Shown piece after piece: positions 33,625 to 44,200 of a DNA stretch of 64,000 bases (position 1 is its first letter; every line of letters begins with the position of its first letter). Where the stretch lies: positions 7,068,001 to 7,132,000 of the forward strand of contig CM114271.1 in the NCBI GenBank assembly GCA_050084515.1, in the 5' to 3' direction. The stretch comes from Blasia pusilla (taxonomy: Eukaryota; Marchantiophyta; Marchantiopsida; Blasiales). A program made the translations under genes and the position numbers. The notes under the pieces are model-generated. The model saw only the letters and a program-made list of their open reading frames with translations, did not search any database and was not told the DNA's origin.

Positions 33625-34137
33625 TATCACGAGTGTTAGGATAGATCGGTGGGATCTTGTAGAGCGTCTGCACGAGTAGTGGAGGATAGGCCCAAGAGGT
33701 CGAGGATGTCCTGTTGAGGCCCCGGGAAACCTGAGAGAGCAGGTTTCCCCTTCGTTTCGGCTCATTTGGAGCCATATAGAGAAACTTACTATTTTGGGTA
33801 AGTTTCTATATTGGGGATAGTTGACTTTATACTTTGGGAAGTGGCCCTTGACATGCTACAGCAGGTCAAGAGCCAAGGAGGTGACCTCCGAGCATAGGTT
33901 ACTGTTGAGAGGGCTTGGGAGAGGGAAGGGGGTATACCTCCAAGAGAGAGAGCTTGAGAGCTCATTCTCTCTTTGTTGAACCTCTTGGCATAAGGCGGCG
34001 GAGCTATGGTCCCTTGCCTTGTGAGTGTAACCCAAACCTCTCATTAGGAGAGTGGGTTTGGTTTGACATGAGAGAGATTGCACATCTTTGAGAGCTATAG
34101 TGTGAGATGGTGTAGAGAGAGATTGGATCTTACTTTA
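33625..34137 (+). repeat. Element B terminal block B, 3' copy
   Basis: It aligns with 23833-24336 from TATCACGAG through the purine-rich GAGAGAGAG stretch to ACTTTA. The first bases TATC are one change from TGTC. Confidence 0.85.
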
Positions 34138-34253
34138 TTGGAGATATTTTGGTACTTCTCGCCTCTGTGTATGGATGCCATGAGTTAGCATGGGATCGTG
34201 TGTGTGTTCGATGACAACAATGTATGTTTTGTAGCGATATGTATGCGCACGAA
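34138..34253 (+). repeat. Element B terminal A block
   Basis: It begins TTGGAGATATTTTGG and ends GCGCACGAA. The same sequence, diverged, occurs on the minus strand at 63240-63112 at the end of element G. It is directly followed by the ATGC target duplication and the continuation of element C's reverse transcriptase. Confidence 0.8.
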
Positions 34254-34980
34254 ATGCTGGCAAAGAAGGATATGTATGGCAATTGGACGCATAGGCGGAT
34301 GTGTGGAGATTACCGTCCTATCAACTAACAGATGAGGTCAGATCGATATGCCATGCCTACTCGTGAGGAGATCTTTGATGCGGTAGGGCATGCAAATATT
34401 TTCAGTACTTTAGATCTCCGTGCTGGCTATCATTGGCTTCCTATCAGGTTGGAGGACATAGAGAAGATAACATTATGGGGGATAGGTCGATTTGGGAGAG
34501 ATTGCTTGTATCAGTGGCGGTTCCTAGCATTTGGGTTGAAGAATGCGCCTGTAGAGTTTCAGAGAGTGATGGATAGGATTGTGGCTCGCTTGGATTTTTT
34601 ATTATGTTACATAGATGATATTGTTATCTTCAATTCCACGGTTGAGGAGCATGAGCAACACCTGGAGGAGGTGTTTCGGTGATTGGAGTTACATGGACTG
34701 AAGTTACATCCATGCAAGTGCAGATTCTTTTAGGAGCAGATTGAGTACTTGGGACACACCATATACTCGAGTGAGTTAGATGTTCAACAAACAACGATGG
34801 AGGCTATTGCGCAGATTCCACGCCCTACAGATGTGAGTCAAGTCTGAGCCTTTCTTGGACTGGCAAACTTCTATTGACGGGATGTCAAGGGTTTAGTGCT
34901 ATTGCAAAGTCTTTGAACTTGTTGATGAGACTTAATCAGGTTTGGTTGTGGGGAAATGATTAGGAGCGAGCATTTCAAGA
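34254..34980 (+). pseudogene. Reverse transcriptase of element C, downstream half
   Basis: It resumes at the target duplication with AKKDMYGNW, then SDRYAMPTREEIFDAVGHA, LDLRAGYHWLPIRLED, LYQWRFLAFGLKNAP and LCYIDDIVIF (the YIDD catalytic box near 34610). The later part (LGHTIYSS near 34750, then FLGLANFY) is frameshifted, with several stops. Joining to 23831 restores the reading order across element B. Confidence 0.9.
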
Positions 34981-35420
34981 GCTCAAGGAAAGGTTGATGT
35001 CCTCACTCATTTTACAGAGATCGATTAGGGGTTGCCCATTCCAGTTACATACGGATTGGAGCATGTTGGGTCTAGGAGCAGTGCTTACTCAGAGAGACGA
35101 TGAGGAAATGGAGTTTGTTGTGGCTTATGCGAGCCGATCGAACAACATTGCAGAGGCAAAGTATAGCTCTTACGAGGGAGAGTGCTTGGCTGCAATGTGG
35201 GGCGAGGCACATTTCAGGTGCTATTTATTCGGCAACCCTTTCACACTTATCACTAATCATCAGCTGTTGAGGTGGTTGATGGCGTTCGACAAGCTTACAA
35301 GAAAGCTTGCCAGGTAGGCTCTATTACTACAAGAGTATGAGTTTGAGGTGGTTCATAGGCCAGGTCGGTTGAACCAGGATGCGGATGGGTTGAGTCGTAA
35401 CCCATGTCCGAGTCAGAGAG
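34981..35420 (+). pseudogene. RNase H of element C
   Basis: FQLHTDWSMLGLGAVLTQRDDE, ASRSNNIAEAKYSSYEGECLA, and ITNHQLLRWLM lie in a 107-codon frame (34994-35317). After a stop at about 35315 the tail EFEVVHRPGRLNQDADGLSRNP follows. All recognisable RNase H strands are present, and the first catalytic Asp is kept. Confidence 0.85.
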
Positions 35421-35524
35421 ACGACATAGGAGCTCGATGGCACGGAGAGAGTGATGAGGAGATGGTGCCCAGGTGGCATGCATCTACCTATCTTTGTTGG
35501 TTGACTATGTTAGGTCAGTCGTAG

Positions 35525-36883
35525 GTGATAACTCCAATGGTGGGGTTGGATGACGAGTCTTTGGATCTAGAGGTCAGTGAGGAGGCGACAGGTGGTGGTG
35601 ATATCCATGACGACGTGGAGGTTGTGGAGTTCTTGCGCACTGACGTCATAGCGAGCACAGTGAATGCTAGGGAGCGGGATCAGATCCTACTGCGAGCCAG
35701 GAGGTGTAGGTGGAAGGGGACTCACATTTTGCGTGTATGGGGAGATGGTAGGATACGAGTGATACCTCATCCTTCCCAGCGAGCACGTGTGGTGCGACAT
35801 GCCCATGAGGAGTTGGGGCATTTTGGAGTAAAGCGTACTTACAACTTACCTGTGTTCAAGATTGGTGGAAAAGATGCATCCGGGGGGTACAGCTTGATTT
35901 GTGGCCAGATGTATGGTATGTGATAGAATGCGATCATCCTTCAATGCTCCCACTCCGCAGTTACATCCTTTGCCAATTATGGGATTGGGTTATCGATGGA
36001 GTTTAGACTTTGCGGGATCTTTGCCATTGACGGGGCGTCATCACAGATATGTGTTGGTCATGGTGGAGCATTTCTCCAAGTGGATAGAGTTGGGGGCAAT
36101 ACCGGACAAGGCGAGCGAGGGAACAGCTTATGCGTTTCTAGATCGTGTGCTTAGTCATTTTGGTGCACCAGCGGAGGTGTCGACTAAATAGGGTACCGAT
36201 TTCAGGTGAGAGTTTCAGGCCTTGTGTGATTAGGCGCTGATAAATCATTGCACCATGTCCAAAGATCATCCAGAGGCGGATGGGTTGGCGGAGAGAGTAG
36301 TACAGACGATGAAGAGAGGATTGCACAAGTATGGCTTGCAGCGAGGATAGTTGAGGGAGTGGGACCTACAGTTGCCATGGTTGGCGATAGGTTATCGCTT
36401 TAGTCGGCAGGCATTCTTAGAATCATTTTCACCATACTTTTTGCTCTTTGGGAGAGAGCCAAATTTACCTACAGCCATTCGACGTGGCATGGGGGAGGTG
36501 TAAGATCTTGATGATCCAGATGTGTGGGTACAAGCGTGTTCTCAGAGGGCCGAGATTTTTCGTAGAGTTATGCCTATGGCCTTTGAGAACTTAGCTATTG
36601 CTCAACATAGAGATACATTGAGGTATGCGACCATTCGTGGAGGAGGTTATCATCCAGGGATTATGAGTTTTCATCATGGAGATTACGTGTATTTGCAGCA
36701 GGCGGCACCCATGACGCTAGATATCACTGCAGGGCGCATAATCCTACGTGTGCGCGAGGTATTACCGACTGGAGTCCTCATGTTGGAGGGACGGGATGGT
36801 ATGGTTTCGAAGGATCATGTGCGCAATTATGTGCCATGTCATCTTTCGAACGTAGACGAGACTGTGGATCCGAGCTTGGCTGT
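35525..36883 (+). pseudogene. Integrase of element C with C-terminal domain
   Basis: HAHEELGHFGVKRTYNL near 35800 starts the HHCC domain, with a frameshift before CMVCDRMR at 35905. The core follows with YRWSLDFAG and VLVMVEHFSKWIEL. The second Asp region reads VSTK-stop-GTDF, and the Glu region DHPEADGLAERVVQ near 36270 is intact. The C-terminal domain (36522-36883) has HRDTLRYATIRGGGY and DGMVSKDHVRNYVPC, and ends at VDPSLAVI, just before the residues that begin the PHD finger in element 1. The sequence then fuses to block B at TATATAA. Confidence 0.88.
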
Positions 36884-37102
36884 TATATAAGGGAGGAAGA
36901 TGGCTTTCCCAAGCCATCTTTCTCATGTTGGGCCGTTGGAGCACCTCTCTTGTATGTGTGTGAGAGTTGTGTGATCTCCATGTATGTGTATGAGTTGATT
37001 TCTCTACATGTGTGGATCTACCCGTGTGTGGGGAAGATCGGTGTTGTGTGGTGTAGATGTGACCAACGATGTATGTTGTGTAGCGATATGTATGCGCACG
37101 AC
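36884..37102 (+). repeat. 3' end of element C: partial block B followed by block A
   Basis: 36884-36965 matches 17992-18073 of the 5' block from the TATA box onward, including the hairpin GATGGCTT-TCCC-AAGCCATC. From 36966 the sequence differs from the leader and forms an A block ending GCGCACGAC. As in elements 1 and B, only the 3' copy of B is followed by A. Confidence 0.8.
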
Positions 37103-37240
37103 AAACGAGATGTGGGAGAAAAAGAGGAATACGGTCTACAATCCAAAATATAGATACCCCCTCATAAAATGGAGGTTCAAAGAGAGAGACTTAAACTACG
37201 CTTTTCAAGTGGTACACATACATATTCTTCCATAAAATGG
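37103..37240. repeat. Degenerate repeat flanking element C, right side
   Basis: Words such as TTTTCAAGTGGTACACATA, CATATTCTTCCATAAAATGG and CATAAAATGGAGGTTCAA echo those at 17340-17730. This supports 17837 and 37102 as the two ends of one insertion. Confidence 0.4.
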
Positions 37241-38009
37241 ACTTGTAAGAGCATCCATGCCATGCACTGGCATTAGTATGAAGGGTGATGAGAGACGAGA
37301 AAGAAATGTGCAAGCCTACTCACAAACTTGAGCAACTTCACTCTCCTTGGTTCCCTCCCGATTTGGCACCAATTTGGTGTTTTGGCTCTCCACTCCACCT
37401 TCTTAGGCTCTATTATGCTCTCCCCTTACACTTTCTCCTCCGCATTCAACCTCCACACTTTCTTCTCCAAATTAGAGAAATGGCATTGGCACGTTTATTT
37501 ACACTTAGGTTTGTAGGAATGATAACACGAATAATGAGAAAACAACTTCGAAGGTAGACAAAACATTTTTTTTGCGTGGTTTTTTCCTCGAAGAGTTACC
37601 CTAGGATTAGGCTTGTGGGAAGTGCATCAAATCACACATTTGAAGCATGATAGAACATTTTTGTGAGGAGATGATTTATCTTGGTCTTATTCCTAGAATT
37701 ACGTTTGTGGGAAGTGGCTTCACTTCTTTTTGAGGCCACTTTTCCACCATAAGTAACACCCCATCCTTTGATTATAGTATAGGTGTGCGCCATAAAAATG
37801 GGGTGTGGCAAAAGCTCACCCACCATTTCCTTGCCTTTGGCTAGCTGTCCTCCAAAAGGTCCACACCGAAGTTGCGTGCTTGGGCACCAGCAGCAGCTCA
37901 AGCGATTCTTCTCCTCCTCCTATTATTCCCACTTCTACGACTGCTACTGCGGCCTGCCTTGGATGTGGTTGTTGCTGTCGGTGGTGGTGTTGCACGAGAT
38001 GCCGAGTTC
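37241..38009. other. Intergenic region upstream of KEG
   Basis: No gene is recognised. Two phrases repeat within it (CTAGGATTAGGCTTGTGGGAAGTG near 37600 and a similar one near 37695), an imperfect direct duplication of about 90 bp. From about 37830 the base composition changes to pyrimidine- and GC-rich, which may mark the start of the KEG promoter. Confidence 0.45.
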
Positions 38010-38040
38010 TGCTGCTACCCTTCATAGTAGGGTAGCAGCA
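38010..38040. repeat. Perfect 11-bp inverted repeat upstream of KEG
   Basis: TGCTGCTACCC at 38010-38020 is the reverse complement of GGGTAGCAGCA at 38030-38040, with a 9-base loop. It lies 1.2 kb before the KEG start codon and could form a hairpin in the promoter or 5' leader. Confidence 0.7.
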
Positions 38041-38110
38041 GCAGGGAGAGACTGCCGCTACAGGGAGAGAACATTGCCTCCCCCCCCCACCCCACAGCTC
38101 TCTCGCAGCA

Positions 38111-38137
38111 GCTATGTTCTGCGTCGCAGAACATAGC
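38111..38137. repeat. 27-bp near-perfect palindrome upstream of KEG
   Basis: GCTATGTTCTGCG (38111-38123) and CGCAGAACATAGC (38125-38137) are exact reverse complements around a single T. Only about 70 bp separate it from the hairpin at 38010-38040. It could be a protein-binding site or an RNA hairpin. Confidence 0.75.
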
Positions 38138-38189
38138 GTCTGTCCTACCTTTCCTACCTTCATGCCTATTCCTACATTGGTGGGTTGGG

Positions 38190-38237
38190 TTGGGTCGAGT
38201 CTGGTTTAGTCTGGTCTGGTCTGGTCTGGTCTGGTCC
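38190..38237. repeat. GGTCT/GGTTG microsatellite upstream of KEG
   Basis: GGGTT units change to GGTTT and then to at least five GGTCT units. It is followed at about 38321-38335 by a T-run inside a pyrimidine-rich tract typical of plant 5' leaders. Confidence 0.8.
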
Positions 38238-38279
38238 TGCTTATCAGTGCCACCACCACCCACTGATCATTTTGTGTGG

Positions 38280-39263
38280 TTGCTTGTCTTGTCTTTGACC
38301 ACCTGTTCTGTCCTTTTCTCTTTTTTTTTTTTTTCTCTCTTCACAACACATCATCCTCCTGTTCACCATCTCCTCTCTCCCTCTCCATGTGTGAGTGCGT
38401 CGTCCGATTTTCACAATTTCCGTCACTGGGAATATCAAGGCCTCTGGGTCTCACAGGGTCGCTTGCTTGATTGGAAGCTGGCAGGCTCTAAAGGAAGGAG
38501 GGAGTCAAAAGAAGTAGTGAGTTGAGGGGGGAGGGTGGGCAATGATCCTCATCCCATCACCCCTACTGCTGCAACTTCTAACCTGTGTGCCACTATACAA
38601 CCAGACGGAAGGAGGCGTCTGTATGTCTGATGGTGGGGTTCCTATAGCCTCTTCTTGCCGGAAGGCTGCAGCAACTGCAATCCATGTGTGGTTTGTGCTG
38701 CAAATGGACGAATCAGGAAGTTTGACATTGTGGGATGGGTTTGCGCTTGGCCGCATCGGCTCAGCAGCAGCATAGATGCTGGGAATAGCTGGAAAAGCTG
38801 GGTGTGAGTCTTCTACCTTCTGGCTCACTCTCCTTAGTGGAAGGTCGTTGTTTGGATGCTTTACACCCGGGTGGGATTCTTCGGAAGTGTCTGGATGGGT
38901 GCCGCACAAGGAAATAGTGTTGTTTGATGTTTTGTGTAACTGATGGATTTGGGATGATTGTATTTCATAATGAAAACTTATGAGGAGGATAAAATCACCA
39001 GTGTAGCTGTAGAAAGCTGGAAGCGTCGACATGAGGGAAGTGGTAAGAAGAATCAGCTTCTCAGATGGCATAGCGTACGAGGTACATTTGAGGAAGCGAG
39101 GTATCGACCGAGTTTCACTTTGAGCACAGGTGCTGAGGAGAATCGCTGTACAGGTATCGGTGCGGGAAAGTTGGAAATTGTGAGAATCTTGCCACCTTCC
39201 CCTTATCTGTAAACCCAACTGGTCTGGAACTACCGCGAGCAAGAATTCGGCGCAGGAAGGAAG
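38280..39263 (+). promoter_or_regulatory. Probable promoter/5' untranslated region of KEG
   Basis: The CT-rich tract (38300-38400) followed by about 0.85 kb without a Gag- or Pol-like signal suggests a transcribed leader, possibly with an intron. I could not place a TATA box, a transcription start or splice sites here. The start codon at 39264 is preceded by GGAAGGAAG. Confidence 0.4.
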
Positions 39264-41210
39264 ATGAAGTTTCCGGCATGTTCGGTCTGTCAGATGACTT
39301 ACAATGAGGATGACCGAGTGCCGATGATGCTGCAGTGTGGCCACAGTTTCTGCAAAGAATGTCTTGCCCACATGTTTGCCGTTTGCACCGATCACACGCT
39401 GCTCTGTCCCCGGTGCCGACAACCATCCAAAGTGGGGAATAGTGTGGAGGCTCTGCGTAAAAACTTTGGCATGCTGTCCCTCATTCGGAGGGCGTCCTCG
39501 GATTGTGGTGCGGAGGATGACTCGGACGACGATGAAGAGCTGACGGATTGCGCTTCCAATCCGTATTCTGATCGTTCTCGAAGCAATACGCCTCAGGCTA
39601 GCCCTGGCTGGGCGCCTGTGTGTGGGGGTATTACTGTGGATCTTGGCTCTCACTGTCTCCGTTTGGTACGTCCTTTGAGCGACGGGCCACGCCAGGGCCA
39701 GGACGTCTGGGCAGGTCTTCTTACTGGAACAACTGGATGCAAGCACAAAGTGGCCGTGAAGAGGGTAGATATGCCAGAGGGAATGGAGCTGGAGTGGATT
39801 CAGAGCAAAATGGAGGGATTAAGGAGGGCTGCGATGTGGTGTCAAAACGTGTGCACACTATATGGTGCTTGCACGAAAGATGGCAAACTCTGCATTATAA
39901 TGGACAGGTACTTCAGCTCGGTGCAAGCCATGATGCAACAAAACGAAGGGCGCCTCACTTTGGAGCAGATTCTCAGGTAGCCTTAGTGTGAACCCGCAAA
40001 CCGTTTGACGCCCTACTTGAAATGGTACAGGATTAGGAAACTCGTCACGCTCAAAAGTGCGCGTATAACTTTGAAGTCCCTTTCCAACTTATTTGATCGT
40101 TTCTGCCATGTTCAACGATAGCCACCACACGCTTGCCATGATGTTTACTGGCGGGTGAACTCTAGCATTAGCGCAAGCTTCTTGCCTGTATCACGACAGC
40201 TCAGTTCGGGAATGCTGTTTACTATGGAGATGGACCCCAGACCGCTGTGCAGAAGTGGCAAGGGAAATCAAGGAAATTTAGGAGTACCGAGTTTGGTGAA
40301 GGAGTAGATTTGATTGGTTAGGGGCACTTGCTTCCTGCAGAATTTGATTCAAATAGAGGTAGCCTGGAATGCTGTCTCTGGTTGTTTCCTAGATGCTATT
40401 TGAAAACCTTGACTGTACTCTTGGCAATGAAGGATGTAGGGTCTTGCTGGTTGTGAAGTCCATAAAATGTTCTCTATGACAAAGGTATTCATCATGCAGA
40501 TATGGCGCAGACATTTCACGAGGGGTTGCTGAGTTGCATGCAGCTGGAGTTGTGTGTATGAATTTGAAACCCTCAAACCTTTTGTTGGACATCAAGGGAC
40601 GAGCTGTCGTTGGTGACTTTGGCCTTCCAGAGATTCTGAAGAAGCCACAATGCAAGAAGGCTCGGTTTTCTGCTGGTGATGAAACTGCAACACTCATGCA
40701 CTCTTGCATTGATTGCACAATGTTAAATCCCAATTACATGGCTCCTGAAGCTTGGGAGCCTCTGCGGAAGTCATCTTTGAACCTTTTCTGGGAGGACGCT
40801 GTTGGTATGTCAGCTGAATCAGATGCTTGGAGTTTCGGATGCACACTTGTGGAGATGTGCACGGGAGCAATGCCGTAAGTGAAACAGACTGAGAATTCTG
40901 GTTGAAGCTGCTCTGTTAGTCTCACTGAAGAACTTAAAGCACTGGGTCATTGTATCTCATTCAATTTCCATGATCACAGGTGGGCTGGCTCAAGTTCGGA
41001 TGAAATCTACAGATCTGTTGTTAAAGCTCGACGTCAGCCACCACAGTATGTCGGAATTGTGGGTGGTGGAATACCAAGAGATTTGTGGAAAATGATTGGA
41101 GAGTGCTTGCAGTTTAAACCATCCAAAAGACCAGCATTTCATGCCATGCTTGCGATATTTCTGCGGCATCTGCGAGAAATGCCTTTAAGTCCACCACCAA
41201 GTCCAGACAA
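39264..41210 (+). other. KEG: KEG N-terminus: C3HC4 RING finger and protein kinase domain (exons 1-3)
   Basis: The RING ligands are Cys6, Cys9, Cys25, His27, Cys30, Cys33, Cys48 and Cys51. An acidic, serine-rich linker (residues about 77-110) follows. The kinase domain has VAVKRVD with the ATP-binding Lys at residue 166. The catalytic loop reads VCMNLKPSNLLLD, so the usual HRD is replaced by Met-Asn ahead of the conserved Lys. It then has a DFG motif (VGDFGLPEIL), an APE-like MAPEAW, and SDAWSFGCTLVEM. Arabidopsis KEG shares the altered loop (CMN-x-KPSN, from memory) and is reported to self-phosphorylate. The domain ends in a proline-rich MPLSPPPSPD segment. Confidence 0.9.
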
Positions 41211-44200
41211 GTATGAACCTTCTGTTGATAGCCTTTCTTCAGTTCGTTTTACATTTTGTTATGTTCTGTTTGATGTCATCTGTTTTAAGGATTTGCATAT
41301 TAGAATCCTGTAACCCTCGAAAGATCAGATTTGTTGTAGGTTCGACACCTAGGGTTGATGGTTATCTTTAAATGGAGGTTTTGGAGTAGGAGGTCGGTTA
41401 AGGTGCTCCTGGCTTTCAAGCAATTCTTTTGATGAAAATGGCTGTATTTTTGTCGCTTGTACTTGGAAGTTTACATGGTTGTCCGGTTGGTTTATTTGAG
41501 GACTGCACAATTAACGATTTTACTTCACATGTTCACAGTGATCCAGTTAAGGAGGCGGAAGTAAGTGGTACAGAACCATCTCCATCGTCTCCTCTTGAAT
41601 TTGGGCAAATCACAGAGTCTTCTCTTCATCGCCTCGTAGGTGAAGGTGATACAGATGGGGTTAGGTGAGAACATCCATAGTCATGTTTCATTTTGATTTC
41701 AACAATTGTGTTTTGACTGTTTCAGAAGGTTTTGGAATGTCCGTGTTCATTCTTGAATTGTGGATGTGGTTGAGTTTAGGGATCTGCTTGGGAGAGCTGC
41801 AGCAGGGAAGACGGGAGCTTCTGTGGGTGATCTTCTGGAAAGTCGGAATGTGGAGGGCCAAACAGCATTACACATGGCAGCTATGAGAGGATACTCAGAG
41901 ATTGTCGAGGTTATACTTGAGTATCCGGAGGCTGATGTTGAGGTGCTGGACAAAGACGGGGACACTCCAATTGTCTTCGCTGTGGCATCTGGTACACCTG
42001 AATGTCTTAAAGCTCTAATTAAGAAGGGTGCAGATGTTAATGCAAGGTTGAAAGATGGGCTGGGACCTGCTGTTGCACATGTTTGTGCATTTCATGGGCA
42101 ACCTGATTGCATGCGGGTATGTATACGGTAACTCTCTGTTGGATCTAATGTGGATTACTAATTGTTGCAATTTGGGAGGCCGTATGGGTTGAATCTTGCT
42201 TTTAGGTACAATTGTTCAGGTAAACTGGCAAGCACCATCAGTGAAGCTTATAAATAACTGGACAGCCATTCCTGAAGTCTTGCCGATATGGTGTCAAATT
42301 GCAGGAGCTGCTTCTGGCTGGGGCTAATCCCAATAGTGTCGACGATGAGGGAGAAACAGTTCTTCACCGGGCAGTTACAAAAAGGCATACAGAATGTGCA
42401 ATTGTTATTTTGGAGAACGGAGGATGTGTTTCCATGGGTGTACAAAATGCAAAAGAACTCACGTAGGTGCCATCATCTTGGAGCACTTATCAACCACACC
42501 CTGACACCTCTTGAGAGCAGAGTAGCATGTTATTTTGTTTGCAGGTTTGATTAGGTGAATCCATCCTCCAACGATATTTTATGTGAAGTTGAAGAATCGT
42601 AGGTTTAAAGTGGAGGAGAAACAAAGTTCGTTTTATAGTGGGGTAATTGATGGTGACTTTTTTTGTTGGTCAGATGGAAGTTCTGACAAGTGATTGCATC
42701 TGCTCATCATTCCAGACCACTTCATTTGTGCACAGCGACAGCTAATGTGGCAGTTGTAAGAAAGTGGGTGGAAATAGCATCAAAGGAGCAGATAGAGGCT
42801 GCGATTGAGGTGCCCAGTTCTGTGAGTACTGCATTGTGTATGGCGGCAGCACTGAAAAAGGCCAATGAACAAGGTGGGTGGTTTCACTTGATTCCTTGGA
42901 TTGTAGCCAAATGGTCTGTGATTTAAACTCATGGTCCTTCCGTAAATTTCAAATGGGATAAGCTTACTACAGTCATAATTAGGTAGTGAAGGATTTCTCA
43001 AAAAGCGTTTTGTGAGTGGGAGTCCATGTTCAGCCTATGTGAGCAGCTTCTTCTACCTTTTCGTGTTATCTTGCAACTTGGTGTCGGCTTTAATGTGGAA
43101 AACCACACTGACCCTGCTTTGACCAGATCAATCTCAGTTTGAGGATTTTTGATATAGTCAGATTGCCACACTAACAGATTGAGTTAAAAAAACTTATTAT
43201 CTCTTACTGGGTGCAGAAGCACGTGAACTTGTCAAAATATTGCTGGCAGCTGGGGCCAATCCGAATTCGATGGATACACAACGTGGCCAAACAGCCTTGC
43301 ATGCAGCTGCTATTGCTAATGATGTTGAGATGGTAAAGGTAAGTAGAATTTAGAAGATGATGTAGTTTCCATCCTGTTCATAGTCTGTATATGGGTTTTA
43401 GGCAATGATGCTTATAAATATTTGACTTCAAAGTGGGCCAACTGATCTTTCTGTGTAGTGAGAATTTGCAGGCTATGGGGAGATCGTAAGCCTGTGTGTT
43501 CTGTTCCTGAAATGGGTGCAGATAATTCTGGAGGCAGGTGTTGATGTGGATGTGCGTGATATTCACACTACCACACCACTGCATGTGGCATTAGCAAGGG
43601 GATCTAAAGCATGTGTTGGACTTCTTCTACAACGTGGTGCAAATTGCAATTTGCAGGTATTTGTGGTAGAATATTAAAGAAAGTGGAATCTACTGTTCTT
43701 TCAGCTAAGTGTGAACCAGGATTGAGCAGAAATGTTGGAACTTGAGGGTTCTTGGAATGCAATGTCTGTATTATTGTCTGTATTGTTGATTTGATCATGT
43801 GGTGTACATTTGTTAGGATGATGAAGGTGACAATGCCTTCCATATTGCTGCGGATATGGCAAAGATGGTGAGAGAGAACTTAGATTGGATTGTAGTTATG
43901 TTGCAGCAAGCGGATGCAGCAATTGAAGTCAAGAATCACAGGTTTATGTCATGACTTGTACCTCCGGGATTCCACTTTGTCTTGGTGCTGCATGCCAATG
44001 ATAGGAATGGGAGTAGTGACTGCTTTATGTCTGTTTCTCAATTTTATTGTGAGGTTTCTGTTGGATAGACCCACATACCACAGGAGAAGGTCGGGAAACA
44101 GGGAAGAACTCACCGTTCTCACTTTTTTGACAGAATGTCATAGCCTTGATTTTTCCTTCACTTGAATTGCTGATCACTAGCTATCAGATAAAATTTTACA

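Larger units (their letters stand above)
23832..34253 (+). mobile_element. Element B: methyltransferase-bearing gypsy-type element with split direct repeats, nested in element C
   Basis: The element lies inside the reverse transcriptase of element C, with ATGC at 23828-23831 and again at 34254-34257 as a 4-bp target duplication. It opens with block B (23833-24336). It closes with a truncated A (33574-33622), a second B (33625-34137) and a terminal A (34138-34253), the same layout as element 1. Inside, all domains from Gag to integrase are recognisable, but the integrase core is deleted. Its methyltransferase is split by a 1,685-bp insertion. It is younger than element C. Confidence 0.88.
17837..37102 (+). 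mobile_element. Element C: methyltransferase-bearing gypsy-type element, split by element B
   Basis: It starts with a block-B-type repeat (17838-18073) beginning TGTCAGGAACG. It proceeds through leader, Gag, zinc knuckles, protease, methyltransferase and the start of reverse transcriptase to 23831. Element B is inserted there. Reverse transcriptase resumes at 34254 and is followed by RNase H, integrase and the integrase C-terminal domain to 36883. There the coding region fuses at TATATAA to the 3' part of a B block, followed by A, ending at 37102. The PHD finger and the inner A block are lost at that fusion. No clear target duplication is visible (CATT on the left, AAAC on the right). Confidence 0.85.

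Noticed and set aside
38505-39746. A 413-codon open frame on the minus strand over the KEG upstream region and first exon
   Set aside because: It is antisense to the RING/kinase exon and has no family resemblance, and its composition follows from the coding strand.
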